In this document: positions 21,690 to 33,347 of the stretch, piece after piece | Position numbering within the stretch: the stretch's first letter is position 1 | Layout: each line of letters starts with the position of its first letter | From: Cymodocea nodosa | Lineage: Eukaryota > Streptophyta > Magnoliopsida > Alismatales > Cymodoceaceae | Assembly (NCBI GenBank): GCA_036874045.1 | Contig: CM072341.1 | Location: 12,846,501 to 12,910,500, forward strand | Length of the DNA: 64,000 nucleotides | Reading direction: 5' to 3' | Notes under the pieces: generated by a model | The model's database searches: none | Seen by the model: the letters and a program-made list of their open reading frames with translations, nothing else | Told to the model about the DNA's origin: nothing | Made by a program: the position numbers and the translations under genes

Positions 21690-21870
21690 CAAAACTCTCG
21701 CTCTCTCATCCGTGGAATCACGGATAACTCCACGAACTAAGTCCGTGGACTTAACTATAGTACTCTATTGATTTACAGTTAACTCAACAGAGTCAGCTCG
21801 TTGACTAACTCAAGACTCAACGGAGTAAGTTCGTTGAGTTAAGCGTAACTCAACGGACCTCCCGTACAAA
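21690..21870. repeat. CGTTGAGTTA palindromic spacer between INT and env-position ORF
   Basis: Repeated arms include CCGTGGAATCACGGATAACTCCACG, GATTTACAGTTAACTCAACAGAG and TTCGTTGAGTTAAGCGTAACTC followed by AACGGA. These are variants of the same inverted repeat as in the LTRs. Confidence 0.85.
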
Positions 21871-21905
21871 CAGATATATAAAAAAAAAAACTTAAGATAA
21901 TAATT

Positions 21906-22030
21906 TCTTTTTCTTCGATTTTTACCAGTTTAATCGATACTATGTTTTGGTCAGACTGAAAGTTTTTTTTCTTCTAGTTTTTACCGGTTTAACCGATACT
22001 ATGTTTCGGTAAAACCAAAAGTTTTTTTTT
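21906..22030. repeat. tandem ~63-bp repeat (x2) with CGATACTATGTT core
   Basis: Two units carry TTTTTACC(A/G)GTTTAA(T/C)CGATACTATGTTT(T/C)GGT. The core GGTTTAACCGATACT resembles the arm of the palindromes at 8651-9272. Confidence 0.8.
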
Positions 22031-22149
22031 TACTAATAATTAATATAGATTTTTTTATGTTCCGGTTATACTGATGGATCTAGTCGATTGAATCGCAACA
22101 ATTTTTTATATTTTATAATTTTTTTTAAATTTTTTTTTATATATGAAAA

Positions 22150-23330
22150 TAAAATAAAAACTGATTTCTTACTAAGTAAAGCTCGAGTAGTCCTCTACTC
22201 TGACTTCTTCTATAATTCCAAAAGAACTTTTTGGTATTTTCAGAATAGGTCTAAGTCTTTATCCATTTACTTTAAAGATATTCTAATTTTTAGGATTTTC
22301 AATCTCAATAGCTCCATAGGGATAAATATTTCGAACTATGTAAGGTCCTGCCTATCTAGATCTTAATTTTCCTAGATGGTTATGGAGTTTAGCCATGTAA
22401 AGATATACTTCTTGTCCTATTTCAAAGCTTTTTGGAATAATTTTCCTATCATGCTAGAATTTCATTTTCTCTTATAGTCTTCGAATAAGCTTCATTCCTA
22501 AATTCTTCTAATTCAATTAATTACATTTTCCTATTTTCAGCGGCTTGATTTAAATTAGTGTTCAGAGTTTTTAATGCCCAATAAGCTTTATGTTCTATTT
22601 CAGCTAGTAAATGACAACTTTTTCCATATACTAGCCTAAAAGGTGACATACCTAAGCTTGTCTTATAAGCAGTTCTATAAGCCCAAAGTGCATCTATCAA
22701 TCTATTAGCCCAATCTATTCTAGTAGGATTTACTACTTTTTCTAAGATTAACTTAATTTGTTTGTTAGCACTTTCTACTTGTCTACTTATTTGCGGATGA
22801 TATGATGTTGCAATTTTGTGGTTTACTCCATATTTCTTCATTAAGGTTTCAAAACTTCTATTACAGAAATGAGTTCCTCTATCACTGATAATAGCTTTAG
22901 GTATTCCAAATCTGGCAAATATATTGGTTCTTATAAATTGTATTACCACTTTGTTGTCATTAGTTTTTGTAGGAATAGCTTCTATCCATTTAGATACATA
23001 ATTCACCCCCAACAATATGTAATTAAATTGATTAGACATAGGAAATGGACCCATAAAATCTATTCCCCACACATCAAAGATTTCAACTTCAACAATAGGA
23101 TTAAGAGGCATCATATTCCTCCTTGATATTCTTCCTATTTGTTGACATCTTAAACAACTTAAGCAATATTTATGAGCATCTTTGAATAGTGTTGGCCAAT
23201 AAAATCTACATTGTAGAATTTTTGCAGTAGTTTTCCCTAAACCAAAATGCCCTCCACAAGCTTGGTCATGACAGAAAGATAATATGCTCTGATATTCAAT
23301 TTCTGAAACACACCTCCTTAAAACCAGATC
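22150..23330 (-). pseudogene. element A integrase
   Basis: The longest uninterrupted part, 22521-23114, carries the catalytic triad: Asp in [12 protein letters not shown], Asp in [11 protein letters not shown], Glu in [30 protein letters not shown] and [15 protein letters not shown] follow, typical of Athila-like integrases. Upstream in frame (to about 23200) is the zinc-binding [12 protein letters not shown] stretch. Downstream (22290-22500) are KLRSR, GPYIVRNIYPYGAIEIENP and FKVNG, the C-terminal domain, with stops. The three catalytic acidic residues are retained although flanking parts are broken. Confidence 0.85.
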
Positions 23331-23360
23331 AGGACATTTCTTAAATAAGTATGGGTCTTC

Positions 23361-23970
23361 TCAATAGTAATATTTTACTCTTGAGAAAAATAATTTTTTA
23401 TCTTGTCTATTCCAATCCTTAGGTGTTAAACCAGTAACTAAGTAATTAACTATGTCTGTATACCAAGGTATTGTGTTGATGGTCATTAATTGTTCATTAG
23501 GAAAATTATTCTTAATTTTAATATTTGATTTTTCTATTTGTAATCTTGATAAATGATCTGCTACTACATTCTCACAACCTTTTTTATCTTTAATTTCTAG
23601 ATCAAATTCTTGTAATAATAATATCCATCTAATCAATCTAGGCTTAGTTTCTTTTTTTGCTATTAGGTGTTTTAAAGCTGAATGATCCATGTATACTATT
23701 ACTTTAGTTCCAATTAGATATGATCTAAACAGCTAATAGTTCTTTTTCAGTAGTTGTGTAATTAACTTGAGCATCATTTAAGGTTTTGTTTGCATAATTA
23801 ATCACTCTAGGAGATTTTTCTATCTTTTGTCCCAACACTGCTCCTACAGCAAAATCAAATGCATCACACATTAATTCAAATGTATGACTCCAATCAGGTG
23901 CTTGAATTATAGGAGTTGAAATTAAGCTAGTTTTAAGTTTGAAAAATGCTTCCTTGCAATTTTTATCAAA
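23361..23970 (-). pseudogene. element A RNase H region
   Basis: CDAFDFAVGAVLGQK (first acidic site) and [11 protein letters not shown] occur in the upstream part. [38 protein letters not shown] and [10 protein letters not shown] occur in 23361-23690. Between ELLAV (about 23735) and the MDHSALK block, part of the usual sequence is missing and the frame shifts. Confidence 0.8.
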
Positions 23971-23971
23971 G

Positions 23972-25003
23972 TTAAATGGGACATTTTTTTAATAGATTAG
24001 TTAAAGGTCTAGCTATTTTGCTAAAGTCTTTAATAAATCTTCTATAAAAATCAGCATGTCCTAGAAATGATCTAATATCTTTTACTGATTTAGGTTCTAG
24101 TAGATTAGAAATTACTTCTATTTTAGCTTTATCTACTTCCAAACCTTTCTTTGAAACAACATGTCCTAAGCCTATTCCTTGTTTAACCATGAAGTGACAT
24201 TTTTCCCAATTTAGAACTAGATTTTTTTCCACACAGCATTTTAATATTTGGTCTAAATTTTTTAAACAAACTTCATATGAGTTGTCATATACAGTAAAAT
24301 CATCCATAAATATTTCTAAGAAATCTTCAGTCATTCTAGTAAATATGCCTTGCATACACCTTTGAAAGGTGGTTGGTGCATTGTATAATCCGAATGGCAT
24401 TCTCTTAAAAGCATAAGTTCCATTAGGACAGGTGAAAGTTGTTTTCTCTTGATCCTCTAATGCTATTGGAATTTGATTATAACTTGAATACCCGTTTAGG
24501 AAACAAAAATATTCTTGCCCTGCTAATCTTTCCAGCATTTAATCTATAAAAGGTAAGGGAAAATGATCTTTCCTAGTCACAGCATTCAGCTTTCTATAGT
24601 CTATACATACTCTCCAACCTGATTGAATTCTAGTAGGTATCAAGTCTTGACTTTCATTCCTAATAACTATTAATCTTGATTTCTTGGGAACTACATGGAT
24701 TGGGCTAACCCACGAGCTATCAGAAATCAGATAAATTATGTCATTATCTAACCATTTTACTATTTCTTTCCTGACTACTTCTTTAAGGTTTGGATTTAAT
24801 CTCCTCTTAAGAATTCTATCAGGTTTAGCATTCTCTTCTAAATATATGTGGTGATAGCATAAAGTTGAACTTAACCCTTTTATATCAGTCATAGTCCATC
24901 CTATTACTTCTTTATAACTTTTCACTACATCTTTTAATATAGCTATTTGATACTCTTTTAAATCTGAAGCAATAATGATTGGACAGGTTCGTTTCTCTTC
25001 CAA
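23972..25003 (-). pseudogene. element A reverse transcriptase
   Basis: Continuous frame over about 343 codons with one TAA (24536-24538) at a position normally Gln. Athila-clade hallmarks are HHIYLEENAKPDR, RRLNPNLKEVVRKE, WVSPIHVVPKKS, GWRVCIDYRKLNAVTRKDHFPLPFID, GYSSYNQI, FTCPNGTYAFKRMPFGL-NAPTTFQRCM and the catalytic FMDDF (the YxDD equivalent). DLGHVVSKKG-type thumb and RSFLGHADFYRRFIKDFSKI follow. It would copy element RNA in cytoplasmic particles. Apart from the stop, the core catalytic motifs look intact. Confidence 0.9.
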
Positions 25004-25009
25004 AAATTT

Positions 25010-25640
25010 ATAGGTTAATTCAAGAGGTAAATGTTTTAATTCTAAATGTTGCCCATCAGAAGCTAGAGCTCCTAATTGAACATCATCATTTTCTAAATTA
25101 ATTTCTTCCAGATCTCCTTCTATATTTATGCTTTCACTTTCCTCTAAAGTTTCAGAATTGATTTGCCTATTTAATTCTTCTTAAATCACATCATCTAACA
25201 TATCTCCTTCATCCTCTAAAAAGTCTATGGTATGTAAGGACATTTCTAACTCTTTAAACATTTCTAGTTTGAAAATATTTAATTGAGTATCCTCATTACC
25301 ATATGCTAACTTCATTACTCCAGTTTTACAATTTATAACAGCCCCTGATATTGCTAAAAATGGCCTTCCTAAAATTAAAGATGTATCACTATTTTTATGC
25401 TTAATTTGTTAGAAATCCAAAATTACAATATCAATAGGATATATAAAGTTTTTGATTTTAATTAAGACATCCTCTATTTTTCCTCTAGGGTATCTTATAC
25501 TTCTATCAGTTAATTGAATAACTGTACTAGTAGGAGTTAAGCTTTCTAATCCTAAGGATGCAAATATATCACTTGGCATAACATTTATACCTGCACCTAA
25601 GTCTATTAAGGTTCTTTTTAGAATGGTATTTCCTATGATG
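25010..25640 (-). pseudogene. element A protease and PR-RT linker
   Basis: - strand reading shows LIDLGAGINVMPSDIF at 25575-25612, the Athila form of the retroviral-type aspartic protease active site (D-L-G). SLILGRPFLAISGAVINCKTG follows near 25330-25400. A Glu/Asp-rich linker leads to RT. Stops occur near 25412 and 25183. Confidence 0.75.
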
Positions 25641-26547
25641 CATGATATAACAGGGATTCCAGGATCAGATAACTTTTAGGAATTTGTGGCAGAAATAGGG
25701 AACTACTTTGCTCAGCTAAAAAGACTTTTCTAAGAACTTTTCGCTCTCTTTTCTTAGTACACCAATCCTTCAAAAATTTAGCACAATGTGGCATTTTATG
25801 CAATAGATCTAACAAAGGAATGTTAACTTGTACTTTTTCAAAAATTTCTCTAATTTTTTCTTGTTTTTTAGGTATTGTTTGTTGTAATCTTTCAGGATAG
25901 GGTGTTAAAGATTGTGATTTAAAAGATTCTTTTTCTTTTAGTTGATTTGTTTAATCATTTTTAGCCTCATAAGCATATTCAGATTGTTCTTCAATGATTT
26001 CTAGATTTTCAGCTATTACATTTTCATTATCATTTTGATTTTTACTCTTATCCACCTTCATATTATTTTCATTTTGAGTTCTTGATGGTATATCAGTTCT
26101 AGATCTTAGTGTTACACATACATCTTCTAGATTTTCGTTACTCTCATGATGTTCTTGTATATCATTTTCGTGATTATGATCTTCAATTGTTTTTAGTTTT
26201 AAAGTGCATTCTTTAAATTCTCTTGCATTAATATTTTCTTTTGGCTGTGTATTTTGCAAATTATGCAATTCTACAACATTATAATTTCCATTGTCCTATT
26301 GCATAACTTGTATTTTCATTGTATATTCGTCAAATGTTTTTAATTTTCTTTCTAGATCATCTAATCTCATTGCATTCAATTTTTGATTAATTTTTATTAT
26401 GATTTTTTCAGTTTCATAAATTATATCCATTTTAGGTTTTGAATATGCTTCTTTATAGTTTAATTGGTTGACTTCTTGTTGCTGATACATAAAGTATTCT
26501 AGTTTGTCCAGGTTTTACTCTATACTACACTCCAGTCTATCATACCT
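25640..26547 (-). pseudogene. element A gag C-terminal linker
   Basis: Low-complexity Asn/Glu/Lys-rich reading frames (26490-26296 and 26268-25951) contain VCVTLRSRTDIPSRTQ (Athila-type AxTLRSG motif) and, downstream, LTPYPERLQQT and INIPLL-type/CAKFLKDWCTKKR. The capsid part of Gag is missing here. The - strand sequence joins LTR DNA directly at about 26547 with no primer site, so a deletion has removed LTR end, leader and capsid. Confidence 0.7.
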
Positions 26548-28543
26548 TTTTAAAAGTAAATAAACAACTTTTCACACAAATTAGATATTAATTCCAATTT
26601 GTATTTTAACTGCAAGTGCACAGTCTCTATTGTATTAGTGTGCAAGTATAGGTCGATCCCACAAGGAATTGCTTAAGAATTGCGAACTGTTCCATTTTTA
26701 ACAATCAAATTTATATATTCAATAAGCTCTCCGTTGAGTTACAGTTAACTCAACGGACTAAGTTCGTTGAGTTATGGATAACTCAATGGACTAACCTTGT
26801 GGACTTAAGTTAACTCCACGAGCCTGTCTTTCCTATTTAATACTGTTATTTACAGACGAATTCGACCAATCATTGGGCGGTTCCATAGATTGTAAATAAC
26901 ATCAATTAAGCTCTTTAATGTTAATAAACACTGGATTTATCATTAGGCAATACTAACATTCAGATAATTCAAACAGTAACTATTAAAATCTTTAAGTCTT
27001 TTGAACAAACCAATTTTAATAAACTGTAAAACTAAAACAAACATAAAGCAATCACAACACTAACAAATATAACATTAATCACGATACAAAACAAATAATA
27101 CAACACTCAAATACAAAATATAAACACAGATAAGTTGTTTTTGGTATTTTTGTTTTGATATGAGCATGGAAATGGGCGAAAGGTGAAATGTAAAGTAATC
27201 TCAATCGATAGTAAATACTTCTGTCACTACATGCGACGTGATTACACCACTGAAAATTAAACCACTTACAATTCTGTCTCCTATTCCTATAGAATCGAGA
27301 GTCTAGAATTGCAAGATGATCTCCTCTTCAGCATACAGGCATCAATCTGAAGGCAAGGCTAGAAGCTTTATGATCTCTTGAGATATGAGTCAGCGCTTGG
27401 TGAAAATGGCTTCTCTTCCCGTGATGCGATCACTCATCACAGTGGTTGTCAAACACTATGTTTGGCTCAGAATCAACCCGACATCAGGAAAGTATCCTCA
27501 CAGACCTCCGATGGTTGGTGATTATGGTGGTAGTGATGATGGTTGGTGTGGTACTTCAGAGAATTGTCGATGCTGCCTGCAAAAAGCTTGGTGATCCTCC
27601 TCTGCACACACTGGCCACACCCATCGGCCACCACACCACTGCTTTTTTTTTTCTTTTCTTTTATATTTCTTTAGTGGTAACTGCTTCTGCTTGAGAGATC
27701 GGTTGGATTTCCTTCATTCATATCAACGATGATGATTTCTTCTCCCTTCGACGAGTGAATTCCTACGTGATACGTGCGATTGTGATTTTTTTCTTCCAAC
27801 TATTTTCTTCCTACAACTGCTATAGTGGCATATTAGAAAATAAATAGTCCATGGAGTTACAGATAACCCAACGGACTTGTTTCGTTGATTTAACTATAAA
27901 ACACATGCATAAATTTAACTATCCGATACTCAGGTGCATTTTGGATACTTACAAACTTAACTATCTGATACCCAGATGCATTTCGAATAGTTACACACTT
28001 AACTATTTGAAATACATCTGAGCATCGGATATATAACTTAAGTCAATCTTCTAGAATATGACACGTGTCATCAGTAGTTTTATAATAAAAGGAGATTTCG
28101 AAGAGTTACACATATAACTATCTGATGCCTAGTTGCAATTTCGAATAGTTATAGATAACTCACCAAAAATCCACTTAAGTCATGCATTATGGTTTCGACA
28201 CGTGTACTTCAAGAAATAATAAAATATTATTTTTAAAACATAACTGTTCGGTAATTTAAACATAACTCTTCGGTACATTAAGCATAATTGTTCGGTACGT
28301 TAAACATAACTGTTCGAAATAACAGAAAATTCGAATACTTAAGAATTTCACAGCCTGCAATTTACCGACAGTTCAGAAATGCACTAAATTAACATTAATT
28401 CCCCGAAATTAAGTAGATTCTTTCATTAAAGCATATAATAGTGCACTTATAACAAAATAACTTAATTCTCATATGATAAGCTAAATATTATGCAATTAAC
28501 CATCATTTAACCATTAATATTATGCACTTTTTCATTCTAAACA
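26548..28543 (-). repeat. LTR of element A, right copy (5' LTR by orientation)
   Basis: Aligns along its length with 11755-13738. It carries palindromes at 26725-26830 and 27850-27880, and decayed 42-bp repeats at about 27915-28020. Its last ~60 bases (inner end) are missing at the junction with gag-linker. Frames at 27385-27694 are LTR sequence, not genes. Confidence 0.9.
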
Positions 28544-29894
28544 CAAACCTTTGAAAATGGCTTTTAAAAGGTTTTATTTTTCATATAGTATATAATCAAA
28601 GACTTTCATTGAAAGTCACCAAAACTTAAGTCAATTTTGGATAGTTTCATTCCTTAATGTTCTTTTCAAATAGTTTCATTTGAAAGTATCTAAAATATAT
28701 TTAAGTATTGGTGAATTTCAATTTTTAAGTTTTCGAAAGGTTTATTTTTAAAAGTCATTGAAATATTTTCTAGAATCGGAAGGTTTCATTTTTAAATGTC
28801 AAATGGTTTCGTTGAAACATTTTAAGAGTGTTTTTGTTATACTATTTATAGAAGGACATGTGTCATGTTTTTAATGCATAACTTAAATTTTATTTTTTAG
28901 AAGGTTTCAGTTGAAACGTTTCATTTATCCTGAAAGTATTCGAACTATTTCTTTTGTTTTTCTAAAAGCCTTTGATATATCTGAACTTGATATTTTTGCA
29001 ACTATTATATGATATATTACTATTTTAGAAAGATATCTTTTTATTGCAGATCTGATTTGAAAGATTACTAATTATACTTGGTAATTAGCTACTACACATG
29101 AAATCTAACAAGTATAGAGTAATTGCTTGATAAAGAAATTCAAAGAAGAATTGAAAATTAGATTATAGAATAGATAAAAGAGATATAGAAAGAAAGAAGA
29201 AGACAATATCTTACATGAACCATTGAAGTATTGTTTCAACAAGGATCGTGTTCAAAGCTTACAAGAAGAAATTTTCTAAAGAATAAAAAGAGACAGTTTG
29301 CAACAACTACTGAAGATCAAATCATGTAGAAACATCTAGATTTCTCCTAAAGTTTTCAAACTTCAACATTCTTATAGGAGTTTTCTGTAGTTTGTTTATA
29401 ATCATTTTGAGTATTGTCCTCCTATGTTGAGTTGTCTTTTTCTATGTCTGAAAACCCTAACTCATAGAGGTGTTGTGAGTAAACATTCACAAGGTCGATG
29501 CCTTGATGAAGAGAGTGAAGTGTGTGACTTCACTTACTCAAGATTAGGGCCTTGAGTGCACAATGTTGGTGCTTTGTGTAGGGTTGTTGTTGAACCTGAG
29601 AAAAACAACATTTGTAAGATTATTGCTCAACCTGTAAAAACAACAAGACTCAAGTTTGTGCTTAGCCTTAAAAGCACTTAATGAATTCTCAAGGTTAGGG
29701 CATTGAGGAGTGAACTACCCATTCCGAGAAATCACTATAAATCATTTGTGTTCCTTTATTTTGTGTGATTGTTTACTAAAATTTAAATCATCATAATTAA
29801 GGTTAATTAGTGTCAATTGCTTCCAAATTTTTAAAAGCAATTAGATTTGCTAGGACACTATTTATCCTCTCTCTAGTATGTCATTCGATCCTCA
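28544..29894 (+). repeat. 5' LTR of X, second part
   Basis: Continues the LTR interrupted at 11626 and aligns with 36476-38030. It includes the GTATTGTTTCAACAAGGATCG stretch, and ends ATTCGATCCTCA at 29894. Confidence 0.85.
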
Positions 29895-29898
29895 TAAG

Positions 29899-29911
29899 TG
29901 GTATTAAAGCC
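29899..29911 (+). promoter_or_regulatory. primer binding site of X (tRNA-iMet type)
   Basis: TGGTATTAAAGCC lies five bases after the LTR end and differs from the classic TGGTATCAAAGC by one base. Confidence 0.8.
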
Positions 29912-30308
29912 TACTCACAAACATAGGTTCGAAACCCCGAGGATGTATTATGGGATGCATTTTTCAATGAGGGGGGGATTGTTGAGAAACCCATTGAAGG
30001 ACTCGATGGAAGATAAGCTGATGGACTTGAAAGACCCATAAGTAGGCAACAAGTGAATACTTTAGGAACCTATGAGGAGACGAGTGGAGGAATCTTACAG
30101 ACCTAGTGGGAGAAGGCCTTAGGGACATATGGGAGAAGGTGGTTGATCCTAATGGTTCTTTCCACGAACTCGGACTTGTGAGGGATTTTAGGGCTTACTT
30201 AAAAAGGATTGGTAATGCCTTTGCTATCAGCTTGAACTTTTAGCATAATGATAGCCTAATCCTAACAAGAGCTTTTGGAGACTTGAAATCTTTAGTAACC
30301 TTACACTA
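29912..30308 (+). other. internal leader of X
   Basis: Non-coding. A G7 run occurs near 29972. From about 30309 the sequence switches to element B's pol. Confidence 0.5.
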
Positions 30309-31290
30309 AATTTTGTAATTAGGCTAGTTTTAAGTTTAAAGAAAGTTTCCTTACAATTTCTATCAAAGTTAAATGGGACATCTTTTAATAAATTAGTTAA
30401 AGGTCTAACTATTTTGCTAAAGTCTTTGATAAATCTTTTGTAAAAACCTACATACCTTAAAAATGATCTAATATCTTTTACTATTTTGGGTTCTAGTAAA
30501 TTTGAAATAACTTCTATTTTAGTTTTATCTACCTCCAATCCTTTCATTAAAACTACATGTCCTAAGACTATTCCTTGTTTCACCATAAAGTGGCATCTTT
30601 CCCAATTCAAAATCAAATTGTTTTCTACACAATGGTTTAATACTAGTTCTAAGTTCTTTAAACATACTTCAAATGAAGTTCCATATACTATAAAATCATC
30701 TATGAATATTTCAAGAAAATCTTTAGTTATTCTAGTGAAAATACCTTGCATACACCTTTAAAAAGTAGTTAGTGCATTGCATAATTCAAATGACATTCTT
30801 TTAAAAGCATAAGTTTCATTAGAATATGTGAAAATTGTTTTCTCTTGATCCTCTAATGCTACTAGAACTTGGTTATATCCTGAATACCTATTTAGGAAAT
30901 AAAAATATTTTTGACCTGCTAACTTTTTAACATTTAATCTAAGAATGGTAAAAGAAAATGATTTTTCCTAGTTACAGTATTCAGGTTCCTATAATCTATA
31001 CATACTCACCAGCCTGATTGGATTCTTGTAGGTATCAAGTCTTGATTTTCATTCATAATGACTATTATCCTTGATTTCTTAGGAACCATATGGATTGAAC
31101 TAACTCATAAGCTATAAAAAATCGAAAATATAATATCATTATCTAACCATTTCATAATTTCCTTCCTAACTACTTTTAAATTTGGATTTAATATTCTTTC
31201 AAAAATTCTAACTGGTTTAGCATTTCTTCTAAATATATATGATGTTGGCATATAGTTGGACTTAACCTTTTTATGTCAGTCATAGTCTAG
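30309..31290 (-). pseudogene. element B reverse transcriptase, truncated
   Basis: The open part (to 30751) carries MQGIFTRITKDFLEIFIDDFIVYG, where the catalytic pair sits in FIDDF, then WERCHFMVKQGIVLGHVV, RSFLRYVGFYKRFIKDFSKI and the start of the connection domain. The upstream RT fingers (30760-31290) are readable only with stops and frameshifts. The protein frame runs into X leader sequence at about 30308. Confidence 0.8.
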
Positions 31291-32750
31291 CCTATTGCTT
31301 TCTTATATTTCTTTATTACACATTCTAATTTAGATATTTGATCTTTATTTAAATCTGATGCTATAATTATAGGACAAGTTCTTTCTTCTTTAAGAAATCT
31401 ATAAGTCAATTCAAGAGATAATGGTTTTAACTCTAGATGTTGACCATTAAAAGTTAGAGCTCCTAATTTAACATTTTCATCCATAACATTAAATTCCTCT
31501 TGGTCTCTTTCTACTTCTATACTTAAGTCTTTATCTATATTTTTACTCCTTTCAAGATTTTCAGTATCTAATTGTCTATTTAATTCTTCTTGAATCACAT
31601 CTTCTAACACGTCTCATTCATCCTCTAGGAAGTTTATAGTATGCAATGACATTTCTAAACATTCATCCCCTTCTGATTTGAAAATATTCAGTTGAGTATC
31701 CTCATTATTATAGACTAATTTCATCATTCCATTTTTGCAATTTATAATTACCCCTGAAGTTACTAGAAATAGCTTTCCTAAAATTAAAAAAGTATTTTTT
31801 TTTAATGCTTAGTTTTTTGAGAATCCAAAATGACAATGTCCATAGGATAAATGAAGTTCTTAACTTTAATCAGGACATCATCTATTTTTTCTCTAGGGTA
31901 TCTTATACTTCAATCTACTAATTAAATGACGGTACTAGTAGGATTTAAGCCTTCTAATCTTAGGGATACAAATATATCACTTGGCATAATATTTATACTT
32001 ACACTTAAGTCTATTAAGGTTCTATGTAAAGTTGTATTACCTATTGTGCATGATATAACTAGGGTTCTTAAATCAGATAACTTCTTAAGAATTTACGGTA
32101 GAAATAGAGAACTACTCTGCTCTACTAAAAAGACTTTTCTTAACACTTTTTGCTCCCTCTTCATAGTAGTCCAGTCCTTAAGATATTTAGTACAAAGTGG
32201 TATTTTCTATAGTAATTCTAACAAAGGAATGTTAACTTATATTTTCTTAAAAATTTCTCAAATTTTCTCTTATTTTTCAAGAAATGTTTGTTTTAATCTT
32301 TCAAGATAGGGCACTAATGATTGTAATTTAAATGATTCTTTTTCTTGTTCCAAATTAATTTCAAATTCTTTCTTATCCATATCTTTTTCTTGTCCATTTA
32401 CAATTTCACTTTCAAATTCAAATTTTTCTTTATTAATTTCTATGTCTTTAGCTATTATATGTTCATTTCCATTTTGAAGATTGTTCTTACTTGGATGTAA
32501 CTCATTTTCTTTTTGAATTCTAGGTGGCACATAAGTTCCAGATCTCAATGTTACATATACATTTTCCATATTTTCAGAAATTTCATGAGTTTCTTTTACT
32601 TCTAATTCTTTCTTAGGATTTTGATCTATGATGGTTTCCATATATTCTTTAGTTGGATTACATTTCTCAATTCTTATTTCATTTGTAATTTCATTTATCT
32701 TAATGTTTTGTACTTGATGCACATTTTCAAAATTTGAATGTTCACTTATA
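31287..32750 (-). pseudogene. element B gag-linker and protease region
   Basis: 32722-32270 encodes an Asn/Glu/Lys-rich linker with VYVTLRSGTYVPPR (the Athila TLRSG motif) and SLVPYLERLKQTF. 31610-31287 encodes LELKPLSLELTYRFLKEERTCPIIIASDL, the PR-RT linker. The protease between them is frameshifted; a decayed D-L-(S/G)-like core lies near 31990-32015. Confidence 0.65.
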
Positions 32751-33321
32751 TTATCTTGTTGGTTTTTAATTTCGTTGTAAATTCATTAAGTACATTAATC
32801 TTTCTTTCCAAATCATCTAATTTCATTACATTCAGTTTTTGATCAATTTTCATTATAGTTTGTTCAATTTCATAAACAATATCTATCTTAGGCTCTAAAT
32901 AATTTTCCTAATAGTTTACTAGGTTGACTTATTGATTATAATATATGTATTCTTCTAGTCTGTTAAGATTTTATTTTAAACTTTGTTCAAGGTTGTCATA
33001 CCTATCCCTAATTTTCCATTCTCTCGACATATTACTTGTCCTAAAATAACTATTGGTTGGGTAAACTATAAATGTTTCATACTCATTCCTCTTATATTGG
33101 ATAAAATTCATTTGTTGCTCATTTGATCTAGTCATGTGCAATCATCTCAACTTCAAATAGTCAATAATGTCATGTCCTTCTAAATTGTAAAATTCACATA
33201 TGCTAACTACAAGTTTTAGAAATCTTTGAGCATTAGTATCTGATATATTTTCAATAATAAATTTACACAACACTTCTTATGCTATAAAAATAAAATATTA
33301 CTTTAGATTTTTAGACTTTCA
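32751..33321 (-). other. element B leader and remnant gag start
   Basis: Decayed - strand frames, one giving FLKLVVSICEFYNLEGHDIIDYLK-like sequence. The capsid core seen at 17800-19136 is absent here too. Confidence 0.4.
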
Positions 33322-33340
33322 CTCCCTAGCAACGACGCCA
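33322..33340 (-). promoter_or_regulatory. primer binding site of element B (tRNA-Asp type)
   Basis: - strand TGGCGTCGTTGCTAGGGAG, seven bases from the LTR end, is a near match to the Athila-type site TGGCGCCGTTGCCGGGGA. Confidence 0.8.
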
Positions 33341-33347
33341 GAAAACT

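Larger units (their letters stand above)
11627..28543 (-). mobile_element. Athila-like Ty3/gypsy element A, composite, about 16.9 kb
   Basis: Two ~2 kb LTRs flank - strand gag-pol material. A 5-bp target duplication (CAAAT at 11622-11626, CAAAC at 28544-28548) matches the uninterrupted CAAAC in the other X LTR near 36476, so A is a single insertion into X. Reading 5' to 3' on the - strand: LTR, gag C-terminal/linker, PR, RT, RNase H, INT, env-position ORF, gag capsid ORF, F-box gene, polypurine tracts, LTR. The 5' end lacks its primer site and leader, because the LTR joins gag-linker sequence directly at about 26547. Every coding module carries stops or frameshifts, so A is defective. Confidence 0.8.

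Noticed and set aside
27385..27694. Two + strand frames in the right LTR of A
   Set aside because: The corresponding positions of the left LTR and LTR C carry stops; non-coding LTR.
33322..33340. tRNA gene fragment
   Set aside because: The tRNA-Asp-like match is only the 3' terminal complement expected of a primer binding site; no cloverleaf is present. The same applies to 29899, 55531 and 63438.
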